Below, piece after piece: positions 11,501 through 22,582 of a stretch of 64,000 bases of DNA. How positions within the stretch are numbered: the first letter of the stretch is position 1; every line of letters begins with the position of its first letter. The notes under the pieces are model-generated. The model searched no databases. It was not told the origin of the DNA and worked only from the letters and a program-made list of their open reading frames with translations. The position numbers were made by a program, and so were the translations under genes. Source of the DNA: Armillaria gallica (Eukaryota > Basidiomycota > Agaricomycetes > Agaricales > Physalacriaceae); the NCBI GenBank assembly GCA_037576215.1, contig JBANDB010000001.1, forward strand, positions 5,890,001 to 5,954,000, in the 5' to 3' direction.

Positions 11501-13053
11501 ATGACGACGGCAATAGGAGGTGGGAATAGCGAGCAACTATTCCTTTGCCCGTACTGTTGTTAACGAACATTATTCTTCTCTAGGTATCGATGCGAAGAAA
11601 AGTTGTATCCATACCATGCGAGCCGTCTCGATGGAGCCTGAAGCGGAGCCCATCGACCCACCCTTTCACTCTCTTCCTCCCAAAATTCTGTCTGAGATAT
11701 TTCTCCTCGCAATCGGAAATCTATATGACATCTTCAGGCCCCTATGCATGGGTCCGTGGCTACTAGTGAGAGTCTGCCGCCGCTGGCGAGACATCGCCTG
11801 GGGTCATTCTGCTCTGTGGTCGTCTTTTATGGTCCGTTGGCCACGACAAGAACAAGAAGACACCGGAGCAAGACTGCTGAAGGAGACGCTTCAGCGGACT
11901 GGACACAATAGACTTTTCATGGTCATATGGATACGGGAGCCTTTTCCAGATGTCATTATTGAGACATTGCTGCAGCATTCGTCGCAATGGGGAACCGTCC
12001 ACCTGATAGAACATCCCTCCACTCAATGGGCTCGATTATCGGAGCGCAATACCCATTTTCCATCGTTGAAATCACTTATAGTAGATTACCCATCATCTGC
12101 GGACCTCGCTATCATCTTGGGCATGTTCAAAGATGCGCCGAACCTCAGATCTCTTTATCTTGATCTGAATGACACCCCTTTAGCGGATTTTGACCCGGAA
12201 GCGATTCCTTTTCCGTGGTCGCATATCACGGACTTGAACATGCCTATTATGTGTCGAGTGGAGCTAAGTGTCAAGATTCTTCGGCTTTGTTCAAATCTTG
12301 AAACTTTGGAGGAGAGCTGTGATATACGCCATTTCGAGATAGGCACCGAGAAACCCTCACCGTTGATGGTTCAGAAATTCGGTTCACTCGATGTCAGTTC
12401 CTCTCAATTGCTGCCCTATATCATTTGCCCAGCACTCGAACATCTATCACTCGCCATACTTGACGGAATTCCATTTTCCACAAAGGATCTCTCTCAATTC
12501 CTTGTCCATTCTGGGAGTCAGCTGCAGAGTCTCCAGATAGGTTTGCTAGAGCAGGACATTGCCGACCCAGGCCAACTGTTCCTCTGCATGCCTCAGCTTC
12601 GTAAATTGGTCCTCAATAACCGAAGCTGGGATAATAGTCATGAAAATATGGCGAAGATTCTCACCTCTATTTATTCACAAGACTTAGGGGTGGTGCTTCC
12701 TCGCTTGTCTGTTCTTGAGGTGTATGCAAATGCGATTTTTACGGGAATATCGGAAAGATGTAACGAGGCACTGGTCGGTATTATCGATCAGCGTTGGAAT
12801 GTTCCTCGGGAATCACGGGTTACTCAGTTGCATCAAGTTCGCATCTACTGCAAATCCGATGTCATGCGGTTCACTGAATACGCCCCAACTCTGTCCCGCA
12901 TCGAACGTCTGAAATCGTTCAAGATGGAAGGGTTAGATATATCTATTAGCGGCAAATGGCGAAGTAGTTCTTCTTTCCTTTGCCTAGTAATCATTGCTGA
13001 AAACCTTTGCAGCGAATATAAATGGACCGTACGGGGATCATGTTTTAGTGTGA
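11501..13053 (+). CDS. F-box/LRR-like protein, paralogue 1
   Basis: Exon 1 is 11501-11519, intron 11520-11583 (64 nt), exon 2 is 11584-12963, intron 12964-13012, exon 3 is 13013-13053; 479 residues. The model is supported by the 22.6 kb paralogue, which has an identically placed 64 nt first intron, and by the homologous last exon ending in GDHVLV. Residues about 33-88 form the F-box: HSLPPKILSEIFLLAI, then VCRRWRDIAWGHSALW. The rest is a leucine-rich series such as APNLRSLYLDL and MPQLRKLVL. F-box proteins usually recruit substrates to SCF ubiquitin ligases through Skp1; the target here is unknown. The second intron could be retained, which would shift the stop to 13070. GTG replaces the start ATG of the paralogue, so translation begins five codons later. 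Confidence 0.75.
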
Positions 13054-13320
13054 TACCACTACTTACATAGAGTACAAATATCGACTTATCGTTCAATAGA
13101 AGCGATGTTTCGATGTAGACCTTCAGCAAACCGGTAGGCAACTGACTGCGAAACCGGGAGGATTGGCAGTAAGTACTCCCATCACATATTATGCTCTTCT
13201 CTTGTTAGCAATGAGGCACCGACATCCAAAATCTAGTCGTACACCGGCCTACACTACGCTCAGCGCTAACTTTTATTCATTGCCGGACGAAGCACGTTTT
13301 ACTAGTACTTGAAAGCGAAG

Positions 13321-13382
13321 TCAGAATCGCAGCAAGGATCAATCGGTCGTGTCAGATGGGTTCGATTCCCAACTGACAGCAT
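13321..13382 (+). repeat. tRNA-like remnant with B box
   Basis: GGTTCGATTCC at 13359-13369 matches a pol III B box or T-loop. TGTCAG before it and CTGACA after it pair closely around the T arm. There is no full cloverleaf, so it is a tRNA-derived remnant, not a gene. Confidence 0.35.
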
Positions 13383-13984
13383 AGTTCAGATCTGCAGATT
13401 TGTCTTTTTTGTACTATCATGAGCTTAGAGCAACTTGAGTCAACGTTACTAGTACTCACCATTGAATTGGACTTCGCCTTACGTGGCTTCGTGCCACCAT
13501 CTCCCGCCCCTATATCAAAAACCAAGCGAGAGAGAAAATTAAGCACAGAGGTGACGTGGGTTTCTTATATGCGGCTAGGATCACAGGCCATTAGGTGGCA
13601 ACGGTGTAAATGGATACAGTTCAAAAGATAAATTCAAGTGTGTGCAACTTACCATCAAGCCTAAGCCTCCGTTCACACCGGGCTTGGATCTGCCTTGCGG
13701 TATGGATCCATCTGAGTCTGCCGCTCTGCGTGGTCTCTGTCTTCCACACTACGAACCTCGTCCTCAAAGCGAGTCGCAAGATTTTTCTCGAACGGGTAGG
13801 AGCAGCCGAGGCGGAGTCGGAGTTAGGCCTCGGAGGGCAGAGTCGGGCCAACGGCATCCTCCACTTGGAGCCACTGACATCTGTGCGATAATAAAGCGAT
13901 GTGTCCTCAGAGGTAGACGCTGGTTGTGAGAGGAGGGACGCACGATGCAAGGTAAAGGCGAGGTCGGTCATCGCTCTCGCTGGC

Positions 13985-14033
13985 CGAAAATATACACATC
14001 AAAGGGTTGTGGTTCGATTCCCATCTCGGCATG
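13985..14033 (+). repeat. tRNA-like remnant with B box
   Basis: GGTTCGATTCC at 14011-14021 is flanked by GGCCGA upstream and TCTCGGCA downstream, which could form an acceptor-like stem. The A-box half is not clear. It is probably the decayed head of a tRNA-derived short interspersed element. Confidence 0.3.
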
Positions 14034-14399
14034 TACGACAACAGAAAAGAAGGAACGAAGGCTGAAAGGGGACTGCATGCGCCTGTGGAGAACTCGTCGT
14101 TTTAGAAGAAGGCGTGGGTAGGAGAGTAGTAGGTGTCGAACGGTTGGTACGTGCGTATTGGTACGTTCTTCGGTCGACGCGGTAGCCAACAAATTGTTTA
14201 TTTCTCTTCGGTGGACTGTATTCCATATAAGAGAGAGAGGGAGAGAGAGGGAAGATTCGTTACCATCGGCTGTTTACAAACACTTGCAAGCACCGGTAAA
14301 AACATGCGGTACCGTTTGTGAATCACAAAGAATACACATTATTCATTGAGTCAGTACTTCGTTTCCGGCACCGGAGGAAATCCAGACACACTCTCCCTC

Positions 14400-15090
14400 A
14401 AAAGCCGAATCAGATTCAGCTCCAATGTTCGCCACCAAACCGATGTCGTCGGTATTTTCACTCTGGTGAGTGTCTTTACTCTGTCCTCCTACGAAATGAT
14501 GCTTTATCGACATCGTCCAACGTCCATGTGACGAAAAACAAAAACCACTGAACCACTGTATTTTCTTTCTCATCGTTTCGCTGTTTATTTTTTGGCTTAT
14601 CCGATTTGAACTCTTCACAGGCGGCAGAGAGGGAGGACGCATAAGCACTGTGCGCACTTTCTCTCGTCAATGTCAACGTTCGAAGCTCGCTACAATGCTC
14701 AGGCGAGGACGTCGGCTTTGAATTGTATGGGTCGCCAGATTTTATGCAGTTCTCCTTCACCCACTGATCGAGGGATCCAGGATCTTCATTGCGGAGGAGC
14801 ACGCAGATGAAAAAGTGGATGTTATTCACGGTCGCCGATATTGGACGTATGCCCATGATATCATGCACGGTGGTGAGGTCGTCAACCTGTATAGAAGTCG
14901 AGGGAGGTCGAGGGCTCGGTTTCAGCTCGGAGATGGGGGAAAGGACTGGCACCACCACGAATGTCGCCGGAATTTTCACCTTTGTGAGTGTCCTGAGTAC
15001 TCTGACTCCCACGAAATGATGCTTTATCGACATCGCCCAACATGTCTGCGTGACGAAAAAAAACACGACTGATCAATTTCTTTCTCATCG
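14400..15090. repeat. Imperfect tandem duplication, period about 518 bp
   Basis: The block around 14400-14570 recurs about 518 bp later at 14920-15090. Shared stretches include TTTTCAC near GTGAGTGTC, CGAAATGATGCTTTATCGACATC (14492 and 15010 regions) and TTTCTTTCTCATCGTTT. The left copy flows into a minus-strand frame with no recognised domain (14476-15066), which is itself made of the two copies. Divergence is about 15-20 percent by eye, so the duplication is not recent. Confidence 0.6.
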
Positions 15091-16175
15091 TTTGACCATT
15101 CGTTTTTGCTTACCCAGTCTTAAAGCCTATTCTCCGCTGCAGGAAGGTTATGGCGACGTGGGGCGTACGCTTGTTGTGCGTGCTTTGTTTCGTAATACTT
15201 CATATCGGACGCTTAACGAATCATTGAACCTTTGGGGTATGCCACAGGTCCTTCGTGTGGGGGAAGAAGCGGTGTCCACGGGGGGATGTCCACTGTGGTG
15301 ATGGAGTTCACAGGGCCACTAAAATGTGAGGACGTCATTATCCAACTTTACTCCCTTCTCAATCTCCGACTCTATGCATTTGATGAGAGGAGGAATGCAC
15401 GTGAGGACAGCTCCACACGAACGGCCCACCCTCCTGATTTCTTCGCAACGTAGATATTCGGGACCACCTTGATGGCAGAATCTATGACGTCGGAGTATAC
15501 AAGCCCGAGCAAAAGCAAACTCATTTCCAAACCCGAGCCAGTCGTCCTGCCATCCCTACCCAGATACCCAGATATACCTCAGTCGCGTTGGGTGCCCATC
15601 TCTCTGGTCGCGAGTTAATGCACCTCCTAATCGTAGAGACCCGGTATCCGCTTCTATCCAGAGGCCTTCACCCTTCTGATCGGACCTTCGTGACAAATAT
15701 GTCAAAATGGAGGTTATACACGGCCTATGACTCCAGAGTAGACGGTTGTGGAAAGGGCGTACACCTGAGCCTGTGGACAGGAATACGAGATTTAGGGCAC
15801 AGTTGTGGACACGAAGGGCCCCCTGGTTTTGGGTATAGTTCCTGTAATAGTGATTTATAACCAGCGCCTGATTCAAGAATTGTTACCAGCCATCGAGGGA
15901 ATCCTCAAAGACCCTAAGAAGAGGACGTCAGCTTTGGCCGTCGAGTCACTGAAGTGTGTATGGAGATCAAGCCATCACATTTGACTCATCGAATGCTGTA
16001 CCACCGAGGTGGACGGCGCCCACATAATATATGCGATAAAAATGCAATCCCCGATACCCGCGCACGTGGACATGGCAGAGTTCGCATTTGCGTTCGCCCC
16101 GCATGGATTCACTTGACCATATCCGAGTCTGTTCCCGCCTAAGCGCCAGAACCAGGCTGACGTAATAGTCTCCTT
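15091..16175. other. No recognisable gene
   Basis: Frames at 15556-15876 and elsewhere are short and without motif. Some sequence around 15960-16070 (AATGCTGTACCACCGAGGTGGACGG and an ATAAAAATGCAATCC-like piece) resembles a stretch near 40850-40910, which suggests it is the outer edge of the same esterase-associated repeat. Confidence 0.35.
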
Positions 16176-17285
16176 TTACGACGAACTCTCGCCGATACCT
16201 AGCAGTAGTCTCGGGGCTGGTAATACTAATTCGCGAATCCGTGATACAACTTGGCGGAAACCTTCATATCTGCCGGCATAGCCCTCAAACGTGTACGAAG
16301 AGGAGAATCCGCATTTAGCACGAGGGTGCAAGATAGGAGCTGATGGGAACCCTAGCTCTGGGAGGGCGAGAATAGTAGACATGTTTATCGCCCTTGCCGA
16401 GTGCCGAGGTCGTAGATGTCAGAGTCAGATCAGAGCATCGTATGACGCACTGAGCTGTTCTAGGGATACGCCAGAGCCGACGAGGCGGACGACAGTGACG
16501 AAGTGGAGGGTGGCGAAGGAGGAAACAAAAATGAGAATCGGAGTGTCGGCCCGGGAAGTGCCGGGAACGTTGACATGATTCCTCGTCTTCAATGCCTAGC
16601 CGACCTTTCCTAGAGCGGGCTGCAAACGAGGGATCTCCCTCACGGATACCCAGCAGCAGCCTCAGAGTCGGTGATCTCGCTGCCTCCAACAACACCAACG
16701 GCACCTCGGCATTACAGCCCAACGGAATCCTTCCTATCTGCCGGCATGTTCTCAAACGTGTAGGACCCAGAAAGGAGGACCGCGCCTTTAATACGGGGAT
16801 GCAAGGAGGGAGAGTAAAGCTCCCGGAGGGCGAGAATGATAAACAGGTTCATGACCCCCGCCGGGAGACCAAGAACTTGATGTCAGAGTCGATGAAGGGG
16901 AGGCTATCTACGGCCCGTGGTATTGCATCTCACGCGTCCTGAGCGGCGCCATGGAACTGTACACCCGAGTCGACGAGGTGGTAGTCGGGGACGATGGTGA
17001 TGAACCCGTGGGTGGAGGAGAAGGGCCAAAGTTGGAGTAGATGATGTCGGCGAGGGCGGGGAGGGTGCATACGCCCATGTAGAAGCCGCTACCATAAAAG
17101 TGAATGAGGATCGGGGCGTCGGGCATGGAGCGGAAGGATAGTAGACGTCGAGCGTGACGGTCAATTCGCGTAGTCCTCCCAATCGACATGTGTTTGATTT
17201 TGGGAATTCGGACGGAAGTGCTTATTTCTATTGAGGAATATTGGTTAATTATAGCAAAACGTAGGAGAAAAGACGCACTCAGCAT
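16176..17285 (-). pseudogene. Decayed alpha/beta-hydrolase (esterase), copy 1
   Basis: Reading the minus strand from 17285: an N-terminal block ending in VRIPKIKH, then DAPILIHFYGSGFYMG followed by TLPALADIIYSNFG, then in another frame THGFITIVPDYHLVDSGVQF, then DSDIKFLVSRRG, and later IKGAVLLSG and YTFENMPADRKD. This order fits a fungal esterase-like alpha/beta hydrolase: oxyanion HxGGG-type region (here HFYGSG), PDY loop, then the core after the nucleophile elbow. The elbow itself (GHSAG-type) is not visible and the frame changes repeatedly with stops, so it cannot encode an enzyme. 16176-16395 is a second, smaller piece of the same family. Four related copies lie at 25.9, 29.2, 38.0 and 41.2 kb. 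Confidence 0.65.
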
Positions 17286-18338
17286 CCCAACACCAACACC
17301 AAGATCTCGTTGCTCCCTTGGATCTCAACGACTTGGTCCATAGTTCGCTGGATGTTGACCACCGTTTCCCTTGCATCTCAGACCACGAGAAAGCTGGTCT
17401 CATCCTCAAACGAATCATGATGTCGTTCTGAGATTGGTGACCTGTGGCCCGACGAGGATGAGGATGAGTTGAGTGCTCCGTCCTTCCTGGTCAATATACT
17501 GATAGTGGGCGCGCGAGGAGCACAGAGCGTCGGGCTCCGGTAAAGTCAGCTTGAACCTTGAGTACTGCTTGAGTGCTTGAGCTTGAGTACCGCTTTACTG
17601 TTTAGTGACGCTGATGAAAGTCATGTTCAAGGTGCAAATTAAATTAAAACTCCAAATTGGATCTGCAAGTCACGGTGACAACCTTTCCCTTTTTGATCTC
17701 AGGCGCACGTTTTGAATTTTCCTTCTTGACTTATTTTCAGCTGACGCATACAATCAGCACCGTGCCGGATTTACTTATATCTGAATTCGCGTATTTGAGG
17801 GCCAAGTTAGGTCATTTTTCTGGACATACCTTGCCGGGAGTTTCCCGGGGCCCTGGTCGTAGTCCTCCCGATGTTTGAATCTGAGTTATTCGCGAGTAGC
17901 ACATGCCCTTTCACTGTTCTGTGGTCAGACACAGAACTGGTACTCTTTGAGCGAATCAGCTGCCGCGGCCCACCAATGTCGGACGCTCACCATTCTCCCG
18001 TAATGGATTGGATAAGTTCTCTAGGTCTGATGCCAACTTAGACCGACGAGATAGAGGTACAGCATACATGGCTACTTTTTACTTATACTGTCATTATTGC
18101 AGTCCTCTTTGCAAGCCTGCCAGTTACCGATTGGGCAGCGATGTGCGTCTCGGCCCGACATACCCGAGAGGAAACGAACTTTCTTTTTGTCGTCACGCGA
18201 GAATTTGTCGTGCCAAGCGTCGACGAGCTCTTGAACTGAACTACCAACTATTTCCTCATCAACCGCCACCGTACTGTCAATACAGAAAAAACAAATAGAA
18301 GTGTAATTCTGTGGTCCTATTCCTGGTGTAAGTATTCG
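17286..18338. other. Repeat tail and intergenic stretch before F-box paralogue 2
   Basis: AGTCACGGTGACAACCTTTCCCTTTTTGA near 17668-17697 matches the GTCACATAACGGTCACAACC-type stretch that follows every esterase copy in the window, so the repeat unit extends to about 17.7 kb. After that I see nothing coding; 18008-18298 has an open frame without motif. Confidence 0.45.
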
Positions 18339-20054
18339 ATGACGGGGCAAAAACGCAAGACAAGTATTCAATCTTCTCCCGCATCATTACTAAAGAATGG
18401 CTTCTATTTGTATTTCTCTAGGTGCCAATACTACGACATCCTCTGCCCTCGAGACGCGAACTGCCTTGCCGGAGGCTTACGACCACACCGAATTCTCAGA
18501 ACCACCCAGCCCACTCATCCACTCCCTTCCTCCCGAGATCCTGTCTGAAATATTTCTTCTCGCAATCAAAGGTTCAGATCCATATAACATTCTCGATCCC
18601 CTAGCCGATGGTCCACGGCTATTGGAGAAGGTCTGCCTTCGATGGCATGACATCGTGCGGGGCTGCGCCGCCCTGTGGTCAATCTTCAAGGTAGAGGAAG
18701 CACCCAGACCAAAAGAGATTGGACCAAAACTGCTCCTTGACGCACTCCAACGAACTGGACAGAGCGAGCTGTCCTTCACGATACATCTATCAAACACACC
18801 CCGCCCAATCGTTATGGAGAGCTTAGTCCAGCATGCTTCGCGCTGGAAAGAAGTCAGCCTGCGGCGCTGTCAACTGGCAAGTTGGAATATATTTCCGAAC
18901 CGACACTACTGTAAATCTTTTTACTGTTTCTTTTCCTCATAAGATTCGCTAATGAATAACTTCCTTAGACCGCCCAGTCTGCTTTCCGTCATTGAAATCA
19001 CTCACTGTGGAGGGTCAAGGGCTTTGCAGTATATTGGCTATGTTCAGAGATGCGCCCAATCTGACATCTCTTCATTTGCGCATATTGTATGAACCAATGC
19101 AATTCTTCGGTCTGGGTTCAATCCAAGTGCGGCGGTGGTCACAAATCAAGCACTTGTTCATGTTGTGGTATCTCCCGGAGTATTCGGCTGAGCCAATACT
19201 CGGCTTTCTCTGGTCCTGTCCAGGTCTTGAAACGTTGGAGGAGAAGACTTATTCTCTCCCCAACTTCGAGACAGGATCTGCCCCCCTGACGCTTAGCAGA
19301 CTCCGTCCACTCAGTGTCTGGTCTCCTCAACTGCTACATTACCTCAACTGTCCCGTCCTGCAAATTCTCGAGCTTACGCTCTCGGCAGATGTTGTGGACC
19401 CAATCCATCTTTCTCATCTGTACCGCGTATTCGCAAATTGGCTCTCACCAATCTTATGGAAGCCGAGGATGGAGATACCGAGGATGAGGATACAGAAGAA
19501 GAGGATACTAACGAGCCGTATCCATCAAAGCTTCTCGAGTGCCTGGCTGTTGATTCAGGGGTAGTGTTTCCCAACTTATCGGACCTCGAGCTGACAGTGG
19601 AGATGCTGTTTTCGGGAGATATTCTTTTCGAACCGGAGGAGGAGGCACTGCTTAGTGTTATCGACAAGCGTTGGAATGTCCCGCAAGAGTCACAGGTCAC
19701 TCGGTTGTGTCGAGTTCGCATTTGCTGCGATATTGTGGGGTTAGCTACTGCGACGAAGAAAGAGCATGAAGCTTCTCAAAACCGAACCTTGGTCCGCATC
19801 GACCGTCTGAAATCATTCAAGATGGAAGGATTGGATATATCCATCAATGCCAAACACGGTAGGTCTTCATTTCATTGCGACCACAACCTTTGTTGAAATT
19901 CTTTGCAGTAAATTGGAACCGACCACTCGAGGATCATGTTTTGTTGATACGGACCGTGGGAGCACGCGGGCCGGTACCTCCGGTAAATCCTGATGAACAA
20001 GCCAAGGGCGGACAATACCGGCAGCAGCGAGGAAACAATAAGACGACAACGTAG
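18339..20054 (+). pseudogene. F-box/LRR-like paralogue 2, frameshifted
   Basis: Exons 18339-18363, 18422-18910, 18969-19858 and 19909-20054, with introns of 58, 58 and 50 nt. The F-box is clear: HSLPPEILSEIFLLAI then VCLRWHDIVRGCAALW. The C-terminus ends in the family pattern RLKSFKMEGLDISIN, VNWNRPLEDHVLLI and a Gln/Lys-rich tail. The third exon is 890 nt where the phases need one more base. The frame changes near 19420, between VDPIHLSHL and IRKLAL, equivalent to a 1-nt deletion. About 29 residues present in paralogues 1 and 3 are also missing just before that point. Unless this is a sequence error, translation stops at 19564 and the protein loses its last third. It also has an extra intron (18911-18968) that the paralogues lack. 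Confidence 0.6.
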
Positions 20055-20616
20055 CCATTTTCATCCGTTAAAATCCACATAAACACTCTTTATACACGTA
20101 AAACCGACACTGTCGAGTCTCAAAGCGATACGATAAGAAACCAAAGAGATATGACGCGACAAAATGAGGAGACGACGTCGAAAAAAGTCATCAGGGACCG
20201 TGACATCTATAGTTGTTTGGCAGGTCGCGCCGGATTGGTTTTTCACATGTCGGCCAATTCTACTCGCTGTGCTCGCAATGATATCGTGTACCCTTTGCTG
20301 AACAGGCCTTCAACCGGCTACTAACAGGCGAGCTTTTGCGAGTCGTCAGTTATTCACTCTACTCCACTACTCCTTGTCCATGGATAATATTACAGCGGCT
20401 TAACAACTCTATGATCTGACACAAGCAATGAAAATAATACGGCGCCGAATCGGTGCCGACTAAGTATTGTGTTCTCGGCTGTTTCTGAAATTCCTCCTTA
20501 TCGTATTGAATTGAACGTTCGCGTGTCTGTTTTAATTCTTGTCCATGTATCCAGGTATAAGTATTAATGTACAGGTACGGACGATGTAGGCATAATCACG
20601 GCTACACTAATACAAT
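20055..20616. other. Convergent intergenic region
   Basis: It lies between the 3' ends of F-box paralogue 2 (plus) and the minus-strand F-box gene, so it should hold both 3' untranslated regions. No gene or repeat is seen. Confidence 0.45.
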
Positions 20617-22137
20617 TTACATCAATTCATAGATAACTTTGAGTTCCTTGCATATCACGTCCCAGCGCATGTGATCATCCAGGTTCTTGAACGGTAGCGT
20701 ACTAAAACTCTTGAACCGAAGTTCCTGGAGTAATTCTCGCTGGACACCCGATCCTTGGCCAGGAGAGTTACTAATGTCACTTCCTCCACCGTTTCTACCT
20801 TTGTATCTGGATTCTAACATCCAAAAGAATAGTTTGGGCTCGAAACGCGGGACGTGGGGAGAAAGCGTGAGAATTCGCAGTGCGGGTAGTACAAGATCAT
20901 GGTCTGATATCCTTGTCAGTCCAGTGAGCAAATTGATGGGAAGTTCGGACGTGTGGAGGCAAAGACTCTCGACGTGGATTGCTGTTTCGAGAAATCTGAT
21001 GAAGCGTACAGTGTTTTCTGGATTATAAACGAAACTGCAGGACAGATGGATACTGGTCAATGAAGCAGATGAAGCACCTAAGTCAGGGAATTGAATGACA
21101 CGTCTCGATGGAAAAATGAGTTTAAGATGATTGAGTGACGGAACTTGAAGGCACTGGAAGACGCGGGAGATACTTCCGGTCAAGGAATTTTGCTTCTCCT
21201 CTACTGTGACCCTGAGAACGGACACCATCACGATAGGTGAATCCGGAAAATCTGCAGACCCTTGACAGTGGAGAACTAGTGTCTTTGTCGCCTTCAACTT
21301 CTTCAAGACATCCCAGCTACGTTCGCTGGCAGCGTCAGCACAAGCGTACGTGGTCAACGTAGACCAAGGTAAGTGTAAGATGTGGTACAGAGCTACGTCG
21401 CCTGTGGAAGAGAAGTATTGGAAGCGGGGAGCTGTTTGGAAAGTATCCACAGAAATTCTTCTTTGTGATGATGTCGGTTTATCATTGAACCTCACATAAA
21501 GTGTATTCAAGCGAAGGAAAACGCTCCCCGAAAAGTCTTGGAGCGATATGGGACCCATATTCACCCGCAGGTGTTTCCATCGGGATGCGCTAACCACCAG
21601 TAATGTAAACGGAGGATGGTCAAGGATTGAGGGATATCTGCTGTGGATTGAAACAGAAAGATCACAATCCTTGGATCGCTGAAGGTAAATCCCAAGCCTA
21701 AATAGGCACATTCTTTCTGTAACCATGGCTTTGGCGTACTTGGGAAAGTCGAGGATAAGGGTTGACCACAGCAGTGGGGAAGAAAGGGTGATATCGCGCC
21801 ATTTTCTACTGACGCACGCAATGGTCCAAGGAGGAAAACGTGGATCGAGTGATTCGTGCGGGTGGCAGCGGCGGCTCACGATATCGTCCCAGTCATAGAC
21901 ACACCATGAAAATATATCATGCAATATGTCATCTGATAGAGCACGAACAGGGTGAAGGATGGTCTTTGCATCATCTATATGAGTTGCGACACGCCTTCTT
22001 TCAATTAAAAGACTCTCAAGCAACTGTCGCGCCTCGACAATCCTCGTATCGAGGTCCGTGAGTACATCTTCTCCCTTCTTGACAATAGATTCAAAAGTCG
22101 CTCTTTCATCGGTTTCTGGGGACACATTTTGTTGCAA
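20617..22137 (-). CDS. F-box protein with N-terminal coiled coil (different family)
   Basis: An uninterrupted frame of about 506 codons. Residues about 10-60 are Glu/Arg/Leu-rich (VEARQLLESLLIERRRVATH) and likely a coiled coil, followed by the F-box (LHPVRALSDDILHDIFSWC, then VSRKWRDITLSSPLLWSTL at about 105-125) and a long degenerate LRR-like C-terminus. This architecture is typical of the very large agaricomycete F-box family and differs from the three plus-strand neighbours. The N-terminus is uncertain: the first ATG in frame falls inside the protein, after the F-box, so the true start must be an upstream exon joined near 22130-22200. No stop or frameshift is seen inside. Confidence 0.7.
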   Translation of the reverse strand: MQQNVSPETDERATFESIVKKGEDVLTDLDTRIVEARQLLESLLIERRRVATHIDDAKTILHPVRALSDDILHDIFSWCVYDWDDIVSRRCHPHESLDPRFPPWTIACVSRKWRDITLSSPLLWSTLILDFPKYAKAMVTERMCLFRLGIYLQRSKDCDLSVSIHSRYPSILDHPPFTLLVVSASRWKHLRVNMGPISLQDFSGSVFLRLNTLYVRFNDKPTSSQRRISVDTFQTAPRFQYFSSTGDVALYHILHLPWSTLTTYACADAASERSWDVLKKLKATKTLVLHCQGSADFPDSPIVMVSVLRVTVEEKQNSLTGSISRVFQCLQVPSLNHLKLIFPSRRVIQFPDLGASSASLTSIHLSCSFVYNPENTVRFIRFLETAIHVESLCLHTSELPINLLTGLTRISDHDLVLPALRILTLSPHVPRFEPKLFFWMLESRYKGRNGGGSDISNSPGQGSGVQRELLQELRFKSFSTLPFKNLDDHMRWDVICKELKVIYELM

Positions 22138-22582
22138 TAGAGTATTAACGCGAGGCGAGCGGAAGTTCTGTGGATCTGGAAGAGATCCAATACCACAAGA
22201 TAGGCACTAAATCAGGAAAACGTCATTATCGATGTCACATCGTAGGCTGCCAACGAGCGTACCACGGTATCTGATGAGCAGTTTACCATTGTTAAGGATA
22301 AGTAAAGCTATCCTATAGGGACCAGATGTACAATGAAGTTGAAGCAGTTGAACTATGAGCGAGATGCCGAGGGAGCGGTATGGGAACTGATCGAAAACGT
22401 GGCTCTGATCGAGTCACGGCATTTGATTTCTCGGCCCGAATACCGAAGGAATGTCACTTTGTGATTCGACGACCCCCCTAGAACTTGAACAGTGGACAAG
22501 CAAATCAGCTCTAAGCACCCACCGCGCCTGTGCTCGCTATTGAAGAGGAGTAACAGACATCGCAGATTACATTTTTTGCTAG
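22138..22582. other. Divergent promoter region between two F-box genes
   Basis: It separates the starts of the minus-strand F-box gene and paralogue 3. It probably contains both promoters and the missing first exon of the minus-strand gene. No TATA box stands out. Confidence 0.4.

Larger units (their letters stand above)
13054..14399. other. Intergenic with two degenerate tRNA-like T-arm remnants
   Basis: No gene is recognised. A minus-strand frame at 13621-13971 (116 codons) has no motif. Pol III B-box-like sequences GGTTCGATTCC occur at 13359-13369 and 14011-14021, each followed by a sequence that could pair as an acceptor end; they resemble the tRNA-derived modules further right. A GA-rich microsatellite (GAGAGAGAGGGAGAGAGAGG) lies around 14231-14250. 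Confidence 0.45.
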
